Shown: positions 25,492 through 34,486 of the stretch, in pieces
Position numbering within the stretch: the first letter of the stretch is position 1
Layout: every line of letters begins with the position of its first letter
NCBI RefSeq assembly: GCF_021261325.1
Contig: NZ_JAJSBI010000027.1
Location: 62,001-126,000 of the forward strand
Direction of reading: 5' to 3'
Origin: Streptomyces guryensis
Lineage (GTDB): Bacteria; Actinomycetota; Actinomycetes; Streptomycetales; Streptomycetaceae
Length of the DNA stretch: 64,000 bases
The notes under the pieces: generated by a model
What the model saw: the letters and a program-made list of their open reading frames with translations, nothing else
What the model was told of the DNA's origin: nothing
The model's database searches: none
Program-made: the position numbers and the translations under genes

Positions 25492-25813
25492 AGTATTTGT
25501 GTGCGAGGGCTACGCGAGAGCGCCGCCCGACGTTCAGGCCATACAGGGACCGGAGGGGGAGGCCCGGAGCGGCGGGCCGGGCGGGGCGTGGTGCATGCCC
25601 GGGACTGCGGTGGAGCGCTGCCGTTCCGAGGCCCGGAACCTCGCCCAGCCGTGGAGGCCGCAGCGAAGCCGCGGTGCGGTTCGGCTCGTTGCGCGGCGCG
25701 GCCGAGGAACTCGAGGCCGTGCGGGGGTTCGACCAAGAGCGAGGGCCCGACGTGTATCGCGTGTGAAAGCCCCTGCCGGCAGCGACAGCGGGCGCACGGA
25801 CGCGCCGGTATCA

Positions 25814-26258
25814 GTGACGGAGCCCCGTTATGCCGAACCGACGTTCGCCCTCGCCTATGTCATGGCTCGCCTCTTCGTCGGCCGTGTGTGGGATCGCCGC
25901 CGTCAAAGGGTGCAGGGCTGGCCCGCTGCCCGTTTCACCGCGGGACTCGCGCCGTGGATCGCCTCCGGGCCGCGGAACCGGTACGGCTGTGGGCCGCGGG
26001 CCTGACGATCGACCTCGCGCTCAACGTGGCAATCACGGCACGTGCGAGCCCGGGGCCTCCCGCCAGGGATGGGACGGCCGCGTGAATCCGGCGCGGCCGA
26101 CAGTGCTTTGGAGCCCGCGGGGCGGCTGCCGGCCTCGGCCGGGGAACCACTCTCGTGCGCGTCGATCACGAGCATCTCACCGAGCGGCTTGGGCCGTTCG
26201 TCCTGATCGTGCTGGGCGAAGGTCTCCACCAGCTGGTCGACGCCGTCACCGAGGGTCC
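25814..26258 (+). pseudogene. LtrA (low temperature requirement A) family protein, decayed
   Basis: Three frames together give an LtrA core: TEPRYAEPTFALAYVMARLF and RFTAGLAPWIAS (25814-26005), then RLRAAEPVRLWAAGLTIDLA (to 26085), then HEHLTERLGPFVLIVLGEGL (26155 onward). Membrane helices and the family order E-P...A-Y, W-A-A-G, H-x-T-E-R-x-G-x-x-x-x-I-x-L-G-E are kept, but frames are broken and both ends are missing. The 300 bp before it (25500-25813) hold nothing recognisable. The right end overlaps the 3' end of the isochorismatase gene. Confidence 0.65.
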
Positions 26259-26259
26259 C

Positions 26260-26838
26260 TCAGGCCAGTTCACTTGCGGAGGCGACCACCACGCCGTACG
26301 CGTCGGCGACGGTCGCCAGCGCACTGCGGTGCAGTTCGTCCGCGGACACGTCCACGATCGACCGGGTGGCGCACGTGTCCGCCGGCACGGTGGGCCTGTT
26401 GCCGCGCAGGGCCGCGGACGCCGTCGTGTACGCGACGCACATGTGGGTCATGAACCCGGCGACGATGACGGTCTCGTTGCCGGCCTCGTCCACGAGCTTG
26501 CCGAGGTCCGTTCCGTGGAAGGCGTCGGGGGCGTGCTTGACGACCACGGGCTCGCCCTCGACCGGCGCCACGCCGGGGTGGATCCGGCCGATCTCCGTGC
26601 GGATGTCGTACGGCGAACCCTCCCCGTCGTCGTGCTGGACGTGGATGATGCGGGCTCCGGCCCTGCGGGCGCGGGCGAGCAGGTCCGCCGCGGCGTCCAG
26701 GGCGGGCTTCCAGCCGTCGAGCTCCATCACCCCGCGGGTGTAGGTGTTCTGATAGTCGACGAGGATCAGCGTCGAGGACGCGAGGGCCGCGGGGGCGGGG
26801 TCGGCATGGCCGAGTTCACGCAGCGTCTTGCTTGCCAC
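26260..26838 (-). CDS. Isochorismatase family (cysteine hydrolase) protein
   Basis: 192 aa from a GTG at 26838 with AGGAG upstream. The catalytic triad of the family is present: Asp28 (ILVDYQNTY), Lys101 (VVVKHAPDAF) and Cys134 (GFMTHMCVAYTT), with the usual cis-peptide region before Cys. Relatives hydrolyse amides or vinyl ethers (nicotinamidase, isochorismatase). It is transcribed away from a GlxA-type AraC regulator with a shared 157-bp control region, which suggests the regulator controls it. The substrate cannot be predicted. The C-terminus runs into LtrA debris on the other strand without damage. Confidence 0.86.
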   Translation of the reverse strand: MASKTLRELGHADPAPAALASSTLILVDYQNTYTRGVMELDGWKPALDAAADLLARARRAGARIIHVQHDDGEGSPYDIRTEIGRIHPGVAPVEGEPVVVKHAPDAFHGTDLGKLVDEAGNETVIVAGFMTHMCVAYTTASAALRGNRPTVPADTCATRSIVDVSADELHRSALATVADAYGVVVASASELA

Positions 26839-26876
26839 AGGTCTTCTCCTGGGTTCTGCCGGGGGCTTGAGAGGGC

Positions 26877-26897
26877 TGTTCAACGACCTGTTGAACA
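26877..26897. promoter_or_regulatory. Palindromic operator between isochorismatase and AraC genes
   Basis: TGTTCAAC-GACCT-GTTGAACA is a perfect 8-bp inverted repeat with a 5-base spacer, 39 bp before the isochorismatase GTG and about 100 bp before the regulator start. It is the only strong dyad in this divergent region. Confidence 0.6.
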
Positions 26898-26994
26898 CAC
26901 ATGCGACGCTATGGCGCGAACAAGGGTGTCGGCAATGACGCACTACTTGCAGAAAACGACGCCCGCGGCTGGGCACGAAATCGGGGGTCGCAGG

Positions 26995-28020
26995 ATGGGG
27001 ACCGTGAATCGGCTGATCGTGGTCGTGCTGTTCGAAGGCGTCGACCTTCTCGACGTCACCGGCCCGCCGGAGGTGTTCTCCCTCGTCCGGCACGAGACCA
27101 CGGACGGAGCGGGCTACGAGGTCGTCCTGGCCGCCGAGACCCTGGAGCCGGTGACCACGGCGGCCGGCGTGCGGATCCTGCCCGACGCCACCTTCCGCGA
27201 AGTCGGCGCACGGCCGATCGACACCCTGCTGGTGCCCGGCTCCGTGGAGTCCGTCGAGGCCGACGGTGACCAAATCGTCCGGCCCGTGGTCGAGCCCGGC
27301 ACGGTGGCCCGGGTGAAGGCCCTGGCCACTCGCACCCGGCGCGTGGCCTCGGTGTGCGTCGGTGCGCACATCCTCGCCGCCGCGGGGCTCCTCGACGGCA
27401 AGCGCGCCACCACTCACTGGTCGACGGCGCAGCGGCTCGCCGAAGACCATCCGGCGGTGCGGGTCGACCCGGATCCGATCTTCATCCGCGAGGAGGGCGG
27501 GATCTGGACCGGCGCGGGGATCAGCGCCTGCCTGGACCTGTCCCTCGCTCTGGTCGCGGAGGACTTCGGGGAGCCGGTCGCGTTGCGCGTCGCCCGCGAA
27601 CTCGTGATGTACCTGAAGCGGCCCGGCGGGCAGTCCCAGTTCAGCGTGCCGTTGGAGCAGGTGTCCACGACGCGGCGCATCGAGGAGCTCCGGCATCACA
27701 TCCTGAACCACCTCGGCGAGCGCCTCACCGTCCCGGACCTGGCCGCGTACGCGCATGTCAGCGACCGGCAGCTCACCCGCGTCTTCAAGACCGAACTCGG
27801 TACGACACCGCACGCCTACATCGAGTCGGCCCGGGTCGAGATGGCCCGCAACCTGCTGGAGACCACCGACGACACCCTGGAACGCGTCGCCTCCGCGTGC
27901 GGGTTCGGCACCGTCGACACCCTCATCCGGGCGTTCCGCCGCCGCCTCGCCGCGACGCCGGGCGAGTACCGGGCGAGGTTCCGCGCCACCCCGGTACGGA
28001 GGACGGCAGAAACGGTGTGA
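26995..28020 (+). CDS. GlxA family (DJ-1/PfpI + AraC) transcriptional regulator
   Basis: 341 aa from the ATG at 26995; a GTG at 27004 also fits. Residues 5-190 form a DJ-1/PfpI-like domain (VVVLFEGVDLLDVTGPPEVF) with the nucleophile-elbow Cys in SVCVGAHILAAAGLLDGKRA. The C-terminal 110 residues are a double AraC helix-turn-helix (LTVPDLAAYAHVSDRQLTRV, then ERVASACGFGTVDTLIRAFR). Such regulators often sense amides, amines or carbonyl compounds. The divergent isochorismatase-fold gene is the natural target, and the palindrome 26877-26897 lies between them. Confidence 0.88.
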   Translation: MGTVNRLIVVVLFEGVDLLDVTGPPEVFSLVRHETTDGAGYEVVLAAETLEPVTTAAGVRILPDATFREVGARPIDTLLVPGSVESVEADGDQIVRPVVEPGTVARVKALATRTRRVASVCVGAHILAAAGLLDGKRATTHWSTAQRLAEDHPAVRVDPDPIFIREEGGIWTGAGISACLDLSLALVAEDFGEPVALRVARELVMYLKRPGGQSQFSVPLEQVSTTRRIEELRHHILNHLGERLTVPDLAAYAHVSDRQLTRVFKTELGTTPHAYIESARVEMARNLLETTDDTLERVASACGFGTVDTLIRAFRRRLAATPGEYRARFRATPVRRTAETV

Positions 28021-28024
28021 GCAG

Positions 28025-28486
28025 CTACGGAACCACCGTCACCGGCCACCGCCCCGCCTTCACCAGCCGCACGGCGACCGAACCGACGATCCGGTGCCCG
28101 GCCTGCTCGGAGGCGCCCACCACCACCGCGTCCGCCTTCAGCTCGTCCGCCGCCTTGACCAGGCCGCTGTAGGGGTCGCCTCGGAAGGTGTGGAACTCCC
28201 AGCGGACCTCGAATATCCCCTTGAGCCGCTCGGTGGCGTCCCGGATGTAGGTCTTGAGGTCCTCGGCGATCTCGTCCGTCGTCTCGGCGACCGGCGCCCC
28301 CATCGCCGCGCCCGCGGCCATCACCGGCTGCACATACACGACGGCGAGCAGCGCGTGCTGACGCCGGGCCAGACCGCCGGCATATGCCGCAGCGCGTAGG
28401 GAGGAGTCCGAGCCGTCCACTCCGACCACGATGACCTTGGGCCCGTCGGTGCCCCGCTCGAACTGGTGCGAGTGCTGTTCCGTCAC
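28025..28486 (-). CDS. Universal stress protein (UspA family)
   Basis: 153 aa from a GTG at 28486. A single Usp domain: VIVVGVDGSDSSLRAAAYAG at the start, ADAVVVGASEQAGHRIVGSV near the end with a somewhat shortened version of the ATP-binding G-x2-G-x9-G(S/T) loop, and PVTVVP as last strand. Usp proteins bind ATP or act as stress chaperones. It is convergent with the AraC gene (5 bp between stops) and divergent from lysX with a 90-bp control region. Confidence 0.85.
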   Translation of the reverse strand: MTEQHSHQFERGTDGPKVIVVGVDGSDSSLRAAAYAGGLARRQHALLAVVYVQPVMAAGAAMGAPVAETTDEIAEDLKTYIRDATERLKGIFEVRWEFHTFRGDPYSGLVKAADELKADAVVVGASEQAGHRIVGSVAVRLVKAGRWPVTVVP

Positions 28487-28576
28487 GGCTGTGAGGCTAT
28501 CGGAAACCGCAGGTCCCGCCGCCATGCGGGCCCTCTCGACGGGCGAGGCGCCCGAGCCCTTCCTACAGTCGGAACC

Positions 28577-31500
28577 ATGAGTGCCACAGTGGAGGCCTCG
28601 CCGTCCAAGGACGCCCCGGGCCCGATACGGCCGCCCGGGAACGGGCCGACGAGCAAGGTGCCCGAGGTCTTCGCGGCCTTCTTCGGCGCCCTCGGCCTGC
28701 TCTGCGGCCTGCTGGCCCTCATCCCTCCGGTGCGCGTCCTGCTGCGCCCCGTGGTCCGCTTCCTCGACCTGCTCATCGTCCCGGTCAGCGCCAACCTCGC
28801 CTACGCCGTCTTCCTCTTCCTGCTCGCCGCCGCCACGGCAGCCCGCAAGAAGATCGCCTGGTGGCTGGTGGTCGTCTACCTCGGACTGCTGGTCCTCGAC
28901 GACATCCTGGGCGTGGCGCTGGGCCTGTATGTCGAGTCCGTCCCCTCCCTCGTCGTCTGCGGTCTCGCACTGAGCGTGCTGATCGTCGCCCGCAGGGAGT
29001 TCTACGCCGCCTCCCGCCGCGCCGCCGTACGCCGGGCCCTGGTGGTGCTGCTGGCCGGGGTCGTCGTCGGCATCCTCGTCGGCTGGGGCCTGGTAGCCGC
29101 CTTCCCGGGCACCCTGCCTGAAGGCCAGCGCCTGCTGTGGGCCGCCAACCGTGTCTGCGGCGGCCTGGTCTCGGGCCGTTCCTTCGACGGCCGCCCGCCC
29201 CGTGCCCTGTTCTTCCTGCTCGGCCTCTTCGGCGCGCTCGCGCTGCTCAACGCCGCTGCCGCCCTGTTCCGTTCGCAACGCCTGGAAGGCGCCCTGCACG
29301 GCGACGAGGAACCCCGCATCCGCGCCCTCCTGGGGGCCTACGGCGAGCAGGACTCCCTCGGCTACTTCGCCACCCGCCGAGACAAGGCCGTCGTCTTCTC
29401 ACCCAGCGGCAAGGCCGCCGTCACCTACCGCGTCGAGGCCGGCGTCTGCCTCGCCAGCGGTGACCCCGTCGGCGACCGGGAGGCCTGGCCGCACGCCATC
29501 GCCGCCTGGCTGGACGTGGCCCGCCGGCACGCCTGGGCGCCCGCCGCAATGGGTGCCTCCGAGGACGGCGCCAAGGCATTCGCCCGCGCCGGACTCGGCG
29601 CGCTCCAGCTCGGCGACGAGGCGATCCTGCACGTGCCCGGCTTCGACCTCGACGGCCGCGACATGCGGGTCACCCGGCAGGCCGTGCACCGGGTGCGCCG
29701 CACCGGCGCCCACTGCCGCGTCCGCCGCCACGCCACCCTCACCGACGAGGAGATGGAGGAGGTGATCGACAAGGCGGACGCCTGGCGTGACACCGAGACC
29801 GAACGCGGCTTCTCCATGGCCCTGGACCGCCTCGGCGACCCGGCCGACGGCGACTGCCTCCTCGTGGAGGCCCTCAGTGCGGACGGCCGCCTGCTCGCCC
29901 TGCTCTCCTTCGTGCCCTGGGGCCGCGACGGCGTCTCCCTCGACCTGATGCGCCGTGACCGCACCGCCCCCAACGGCGTCATGGAGTTCATGGTCGCCGA
30001 ACTGTGCGCGGCGGCGCCGAAGCTGGGGATCCGCAGAATCTCGTTGAACTTCGCGGTCTTCCGCTCGGCCTTCGAGGAGGGCGCCCGCATCGGAGCCGGC
30101 CCGGTGCTCCGGCTGTGGCGGCGCCTGCTGCTGTTCTTCTCCAGGTGGTGGCAGCTGGAGGCCCTCTACCGCTCCAACGCCAAGTACCGGCCGGAATGGT
30201 ACCCGCGCTTCATCTGCTACGGCGACACAGGCTCCCTCGCCCGCATCGGACTTGCCTCCGGCATAGCCGAAGGTTTCGTTTCGGTACCGTCCTTGCGCAA
30301 ACTCTGGGGAAAGGGGCACCCGAAGGGCGCGTCCAGGCCCGCGACCACCGAGGGCCTGCCGTCGCTGTCGGCGCTCGGCCTCGACGGAGGGGGCGAGGCC
30401 GGGCCCGGCGAACCCCATGCCGGCCTGCCCGAACAGGCCCGCATCCGGCACCGCACCCTCGACCGCCTGCGCGCCGAGGGCACCGACCCCTACCCGGTCG
30501 GCATCCCGCAGCGCACCCACGCCCTCGCCGAGGTCCGCGAGGGCGAGCAGGTCACGGTCGCCGGCCGGATCATGCGGGTGCGCGACTTCGGCGGCATCGT
30601 CTTCGTCACGCTGCGCGACTGGTCCGGCGACCACCAAGTCGCCCTCACTCGCGAGGACTCCGGCCCCGCACTCGACCGCTTCACCGCCGACACGGACATC
30701 GGCGACCACATCAGCGCCACCGGCCGGGCCGGCCGGAGCGACAAGGGTGAACCGACCGTCTTCGTCACCTCCTGGCAACTGGTCGGCAAGTGCCTGCGCC
30801 CGCTTCCCGACAAACGCCGGGGCCTGGCCGACCCCGAGGCCAAGGTCCGGATGCGCTACCTCGACCTGGTCTCCAGCCCCGACGCCCGCCAGGTCGTCCG
30901 CGCCCGCTCAACCGCCGTACAGGCCCTGCGACAGGGCCTGTTGAGCCGCGGCTACCTCGAGGTCGAGACCCCGATGCTGCAGCAGATCCACGGCGGTGCC
31001 AACGCGCGCCCCTTCACCACCCACATCAATGCCTACGACCTCGACCTGTACCTGCGTATCGCGCCCGAGCTGTATCTGAAGCGGCTGTGCGTCGGCGGCC
31101 TGGAGAAGGTCTTCGAGATGGGCCGCACCTTCCGCAACGAGGGCGTCTCCTACAAGCACAACCCCGAGTTCACGATGCTGGAGGCCTACCAGGCCTTCGC
31201 CGACTACGACGTGATGCTCGACCTCACCCGCGAACTGATCCAGGGCGCGGCCACCGCCGCCTTCGGCACGCCGATCGCCCGCAAGGACGGCAAGGAGTAC
31301 GACATCTCGGGCGCATGGCCGGTCAAGACGGTCTACGGCGCGATCTCGGAGGCGCTGGGGGAGGAGGTCGACGCCGACACGGAGCTGCCGGCGCTGCACC
31401 GGCTGTGCGACCGCGCCGGCGTGCCGTACACGCCGGACGACGGCCGCGGTGACGTCGTACTCGAAATGTACGAACGCCTGGTGGAGGAGAAGACCCGACT

Positions 31501-31855
31501 TCCCACCTTCTACAAGGACTTCCCGACCGACGTCTCCCCGTTGACCCGCCAGCACCGCACCGACCCACGGCTGGCCGAGCGCTGGGACCTGGTAGCCTTC
31601 GGCACCGAACTCGGCACGGCCTACTCAGAGTTGACGGACCCGGTCGAACAGCGCCGTCGGCTCACCGCCCAGTCCCTGCTCGCCGCCGGGGGAGACCCCG
31701 AGGCGATGGAACTGGACGAGGACTTCCTCGACGCCCTCGAATACGCGATGCCGCCCACCGGGGGCCTGGGCATCGGCGTCGACCGGCTCGTCATGTTCCT
31801 CACCGGCCTGACCATCCGCGAGACACTGCCGTTCCCCCTGGTGCGCCACCGCTGA
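28577..31855 (+). CDS. lysX: Bifunctional lysylphosphatidylglycerol synthetase/lysyl-tRNA synthetase
   Basis: 1092 aa, close to mycobacterial LysX (about 1170). Residues 1-250 hold six or seven membrane helices. A DUF2156 LPG-synthase domain follows (YFATRRDKAVVFSPSGKAAV ... PWGRDGVSLDLMRRD ... ISLNFAVFRSAFEEG). Then comes a full class II LysRS: OB fold (VTVAGRIMRVRDFGGIVFVT), motif 2 region (FRNEGVSYKHNPEFTMLEAY) and motif 3 (GGLGIGVDRLVMFLTGLTIR). The synthetase half charges tRNA-Lys and the membrane half moves lysine to phosphatidylglycerol, giving resistance to cationic peptides. The ATG at 28577 was chosen because the frame upstream is antisense to the usp gene. Confidence 0.92.
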   Translation: MSATVEASPSKDAPGPIRPPGNGPTSKVPEVFAAFFGALGLLCGLLALIPPVRVLLRPVVRFLDLLIVPVSANLAYAVFLFLLAAATAARKKIAWWLVVVYLGLLVLDDILGVALGLYVESVPSLVVCGLALSVLIVARREFYAASRRAAVRRALVVLLAGVVVGILVGWGLVAAFPGTLPEGQRLLWAANRVCGGLVSGRSFDGRPPRALFFLLGLFGALALLNAAAALFRSQRLEGALHGDEEPRIRALLGAYGEQDSLGYFATRRDKAVVFSPSGKAAVTYRVEAGVCLASGDPVGDREAWPHAIAAWLDVARRHAWAPAAMGASEDGAKAFARAGLGALQLGDEAILHVPGFDLDGRDMRVTRQAVHRVRRTGAHCRVRRHATLTDEEMEEVIDKADAWRDTETERGFSMALDRLGDPADGDCLLVEALSADGRLLALLSFVPWGRDGVSLDLMRRDRTAPNGVMEFMVAELCAAAPKLGIRRISLNFAVFRSAFEEGARIGAGPVLRLWRRLLLFFSRWWQLEALYRSNAKYRPEWYPRFICYGDTGSLARIGLASGIAEGFVSVPSLRKLWGKGHPKGASRPATTEGLPSLSALGLDGGGEAGPGEPHAGLPEQARIRHRTLDRLRAEGTDPYPVGIPQRTHALAEVREGEQVTVAGRIMRVRDFGGIVFVTLRDWSGDHQVALTREDSGPALDRFTADTDIGDHISATGRAGRSDKGEPTVFVTSWQLVGKCLRPLPDKRRGLADPEAKVRMRYLDLVSSPDARQVVRARSTAVQALRQGLLSRGYLEVETPMLQQIHGGANARPFTTHINAYDLDLYLRIAPELYLKRLCVGGLEKVFEMGRTFRNEGVSYKHNPEFTMLEAYQAFADYDVMLDLTRELIQGAATAAFGTPIARKDGKEYDISGAWPVKTVYGAISEALGEEVDADTELPALHRLCDRAGVPYTPDDGRGDVVLEMYERLVEEKTRLPTFYKDFPTDVSPLTRQHRTDPRLAERWDLVAFGTELGTAYSELTDPVEQRRRLTAQSLLAAGGDPEAMELDEDFLDALEYAMPPTGGLGIGVDRLVMFLTGLTIRETLPFPLVRHR

Positions 31856-32641
31856 CCACCAGGGCCGCGGTGGGAGCAGCAGCCGCAGATCGTCTCCCCA
31901 GGAGTCGAGGACCTCGCCGTGCCCCGCGGCCCGCGCGGTCCCTGCGATGTCAGCGAACAGGGCGCGCTGGGTGTGCGGATCACCGTCGGCCAGCATACGG
32001 CGCAGCACCGGCAGCAGCCGCCCGGCACGCCACCGGTCGTCGCCGAGCGGCTGCCGCTCCAGCTCCCACTGCAGGTACTTGTTGTACGGCCGTACCCGCC
32101 GGTGCAGGGCGAAGAGCACCTCCAGCGCGTACGGCACGCTCTCGGCGGCATCCAGGTGCCCCATGGCGTCGCGGCCGTCGCGATAGCTCTTCAGGGAGCG
32201 GTAGGTCTGGTTGACGTAGGCGTCCAGGTGGCCGGCCGCGGCTGTGCGCGCCTCGTCGGGGTCCAGCGTCCGCTTGCGGTCGAGGACGGCGGCGATCTCA
32301 CCGTCCAGCCGGTCGAGGAGCACCCGGGCGTACACGTACGAGTACCGGCTGAAGGCCGCCGGGTCGCCGGGCAGCCCACGCCGGCGGAACTCGGCGAGCG
32401 TGATGACGACCAGGTCCAGATGGGCCGAGCGGAACCCGTCCAGCTCACTGAGCGGCGAGGCGTCGCGGTCGCGCAGCACGACGTGCAGGTCGTGGTCGGA
32501 GTGGGCGGTCGGCATTCCGTCGTGCACCTGGGAGCCGCTGAGGACCAGCCCGACGACACCGGGGTCGCCGGCGGCCCGGGCGACGAAGGCCGCCAAGGTG
32601 GCCTCGGGGGTGTCGCCGGGAACAGGGGGAAGCGCATGCAT
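31625..32641 (-). CDS. Nucleotidyltransferase-fold protein
   Basis: 338 aa from the ATG at 32641, with GGAGAG upstream. The polymerase-beta-type motif is VVGLVLSGSQVHDGMPTAHSDHDLHVVL, shown in two parts: GSQVHDG and SDHDLHVV (G-S...D-x-D). A helical domain follows (YVNQTYRSLKSYRDGRDAMG, VRPYNKYLQWELERQPLGDD) as in aminoglycoside and lincosamide nucleotidyltransferases. Its frame has no stop until 31625, so the last 77 codons lie antisense to the lysX 3' end; that tail looks like shadow sequence, and the real domain ends near 31860. The substrate is unknown. Confidence 0.72.
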   Translation of the reverse strand: MHALPPVPGDTPEATLAAFVARAAGDPGVVGLVLSGSQVHDGMPTAHSDHDLHVVLRDRDASPLSELDGFRSAHLDLVVITLAEFRRRGLPGDPAAFSRYSYVYARVLLDRLDGEIAAVLDRKRTLDPDEARTAAAGHLDAYVNQTYRSLKSYRDGRDAMGHLDAAESVPYALEVLFALHRRVRPYNKYLQWELERQPLGDDRWRAGRLLPVLRRMLADGDPHTQRALFADIAGTARAAGHGEVLDSWGDDLRLLLPPRPWWSAVAHQGERQCLADGQAGEEHDEPVDADAQAPGGRHRVFEGVEEVLVQFHRLGVSPGGEQGLGGEPTALFDRVRQL

Positions 32642-32845
32642 GTCGGTGATCTCTCCGAGCGGATACGTGTACGGCCGACGGCCGGTGGCCGCGGACACGT
32701 ATGGGGAACGGTTCGCGTCTGCGGCATCCGGGACACCGCGCGGGAGATCACTGCACGCGCTCGACGGTAGTCGCAACGCCCGTATGGAGGAAAGCGAATT
32801 CTTACGCAACTCCGCGCCTGCCGTGGGATACCCCGTCCGTCCGGG

Positions 32846-32874
32846 ACACGCCCGGTGGCTTGGGCCGGGCGTGT
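32846..32874. terminator. 10-bp hairpin in a divergent intergenic region
   Basis: ACACGCCCGG / CCGGGCGTGT, loop of 9, followed on the plus strand by GCTTTCC. It lies between divergent genes, 65 bp before the deacetylase start. A classic gene-end terminator makes little sense here; it may be a 5'-leader structure or an insulator. Confidence 0.45.
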
Positions 32875-32938
32875 GCTTTCCTGCCGCCGCTGCGGTGTTG
32901 TTGAGAGCGCCGGTCCCGGTTCGGGCGACTGATGAGTC

Positions 32939-33781
32939 ATGAAGAAGGATCAGTTGCTCACGAGGCGCCGGGCGTTGATCGCCGGCGCCGCCGCTCTGGG
33001 CGCAGCCGGCGCCGCCGGTGTGCTCGCGTCGGGCGGGGGCGACGAGACGGATCGGCCCGCAGCCCCCGCCCCCCTCCCAGGCCCTCAGGAGAGCCACGCG
33101 CTCGAGCCGTCCGACTATCGCCTCCAGCCCCTGGCCGGATACGGGCAGGCGCGCACGGCCCCCCGCCCGACCCGCGTGCGGCATCAGCCGTTCCTGCGCG
33201 TGCACGGACGCGGTCGCACCATGGTGCTGACCTTCGACGACGGGCCCGACCCCCGCTACACCCCGCACATCCTGGACACCCTGGCCGAGTACGACGTCCG
33301 CGCCATGTTCTTCGTGTGCGGGGAGATGGCCGTCGACAACCAGGACCTGCTGGCCAGGATGGCCGACGACGGCCACATCGTCGGCAACCACACCTGGACC
33401 CACCCCCTGCTGACCCGCCTGAAGCGGTCCGAGATCCGCTCCGAGATGAAACGCACCAGCGACGTCATCGAGAACGCCTACGGCGAGCGGCCCCTGTGGT
33501 TCCGCGCACCCTACGGCGCCTGGAACCGTGCGGCCTTCCAACTCGGCGCGGAGATGGGGATGGAGCCCCTTGCCTGGACGGTCGACACCCTCGACTGGTC
33601 CACGCCCGGCACCCGCAGCATCGTCGACCGGGTCGAGGACGGAGCCGCCCCCGGCGTCGTGGTGCTCTCGCACGACGCCGGGGGCAACCGCTCCCAGAGT
33701 GTCCGGGCGCTGCGCCGCTATCTGCCGTATCTGCTCGATTCCGGTTACCACATCACCGTGCCGAGACGGCGTCCCGCATAG
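32939..33781 (+). CDS. Polysaccharide deacetylase, exported (NodB domain)
   Basis: 280 aa. A Tat-like signal is visible (LLTRRRALIAGAAALGAAGA). The NodB domain has all motifs: TFDDGPD (about 98-104), the metal pair HTWTH, RAPYGAWN, and LAWTVDTLDWS plus VVVLSHDA. It would deacetylate N-acetylglucosamine polymers such as peptidoglycan or chitin outside the cell with a divalent metal. It is convergent with the class F sortase gene (30 bp between stops). The short intergenic space to its left carries a hairpin at 32846-32874. Confidence 0.88.
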   Translation: MKKDQLLTRRRALIAGAAALGAAGAAGVLASGGGDETDRPAAPAPLPGPQESHALEPSDYRLQPLAGYGQARTAPRPTRVRHQPFLRVHGRGRTMVLTFDDGPDPRYTPHILDTLAEYDVRAMFFVCGEMAVDNQDLLARMADDGHIVGNHTWTHPLLTRLKRSEIRSEMKRTSDVIENAYGERPLWFRAPYGAWNRAAFQLGAEMGMEPLAWTVDTLDWSTPGTRSIVDRVEDGAAPGVVVLSHDAGGNRSQSVRALRRYLPYLLDSGYHITVPRRRPA

Positions 33782-33811
33782 CCGGATTCCGCCCGCCCGG
33801 CCGGGGCACGC

Positions 33812-34486
33812 TCAGCGGACCTCGACCAGGCGGGCGAAGGTGACGACGTTTCCGTCGTAACCGTGTTTCTTGGAGAAACCGCCGCCGCAGGTGATGACCC
33901 GCAATTCCGCGGCGCCCTTGGAGGCGTAGACGCGGTCGCCTGGGAAGTTGTTCTTCTCGAAGACCTCGATGCCGTAGATCTCGAACACGGCCGTCTTTCC
34001 GTCCTTGCGGGCGACCTCGACGCGATTTCCCTTCTTCAGCGCCCCGAGGTTGTAGAACACCGCGGGGCCCTGCTTGTTGTCGACGTGGCCGACCACCACC
34101 GCGGTGCCCTTCTCGCCCGGGCTGACGGAACCGGTGAACCAGCCGGCCAGGTTCGGGTCCTCGGGCGGCGGGGCGCCGACCCAGCCGTCCGCGGCCAGGC
34201 CGACCTGCAGCACCGGTGCGTCGACCCGGATCGTGGGGATCCTGACCCGGTCGGGCGGAGAGAACGGCAGCGGCTGGACGGTGGCGGAGATGCCCACGGC
34301 GGCGGGGACACGGCTGTCCGCCGCCGCCGCGGTGGCGGGCTGCGGCGGGCCGACGTCGAACTCTCCCGAACCGTTCCGAATGAGCGCGACGCCGGTCAGC
34401 AGAACAAGCGCTATCACGCCCCAGGGGGCGCGCTTCTTCCGCCGCTCCTCCTCTTCGGCCAGTTCGGCCAGTTCGGACGCAGACAT
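33812..34486 (-). CDS. Class F sortase
   Basis: 224 aa from the ATG at 34486 behind GAGAGGGGA. The cytoplasmic start is charged (LAELAEEEERRKKR), then one anchor helix (APWGVIALVLLTGVALI), a Pro/Ala linker and a sortase barrel. Catalytic His (VVVGHVDN), Cys (LRVITCGGGF) and the final Arg (VTFARLVEVR) are in place. Class F sortases of actinobacteria attach proteins to the wall, and their sorting signals are poorly defined. Two small exported proteins with C-terminal anchors lie nearby (34818 and 35445) and are candidate partners. Confidence 0.87.
   Translation of the reverse strand: MSASELAELAEEEERRKKRAPWGVIALVLLTGVALIRNGSGEFDVGPPQPATAAAADSRVPAAVGISATVQPLPFSPPDRVRIPTIRVDAPVLQVGLAADGWVGAPPPEDPNLAGWFTGSVSPGEKGTAVVVGHVDNKQGPAVFYNLGALKKGNRVEVARKDGKTAVFEIYGIEVFEKNNFPGDRVYASKGAAELRVITCGGGFSKKHGYDGNVVTFARLVEVR

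Noticed and set aside
25446..25766. Plus-strand frame with SLRGAAEELEAVRGF, faintly LysR-like
   Set aside because: The similarity covers only about 10 residues and is likely chance.
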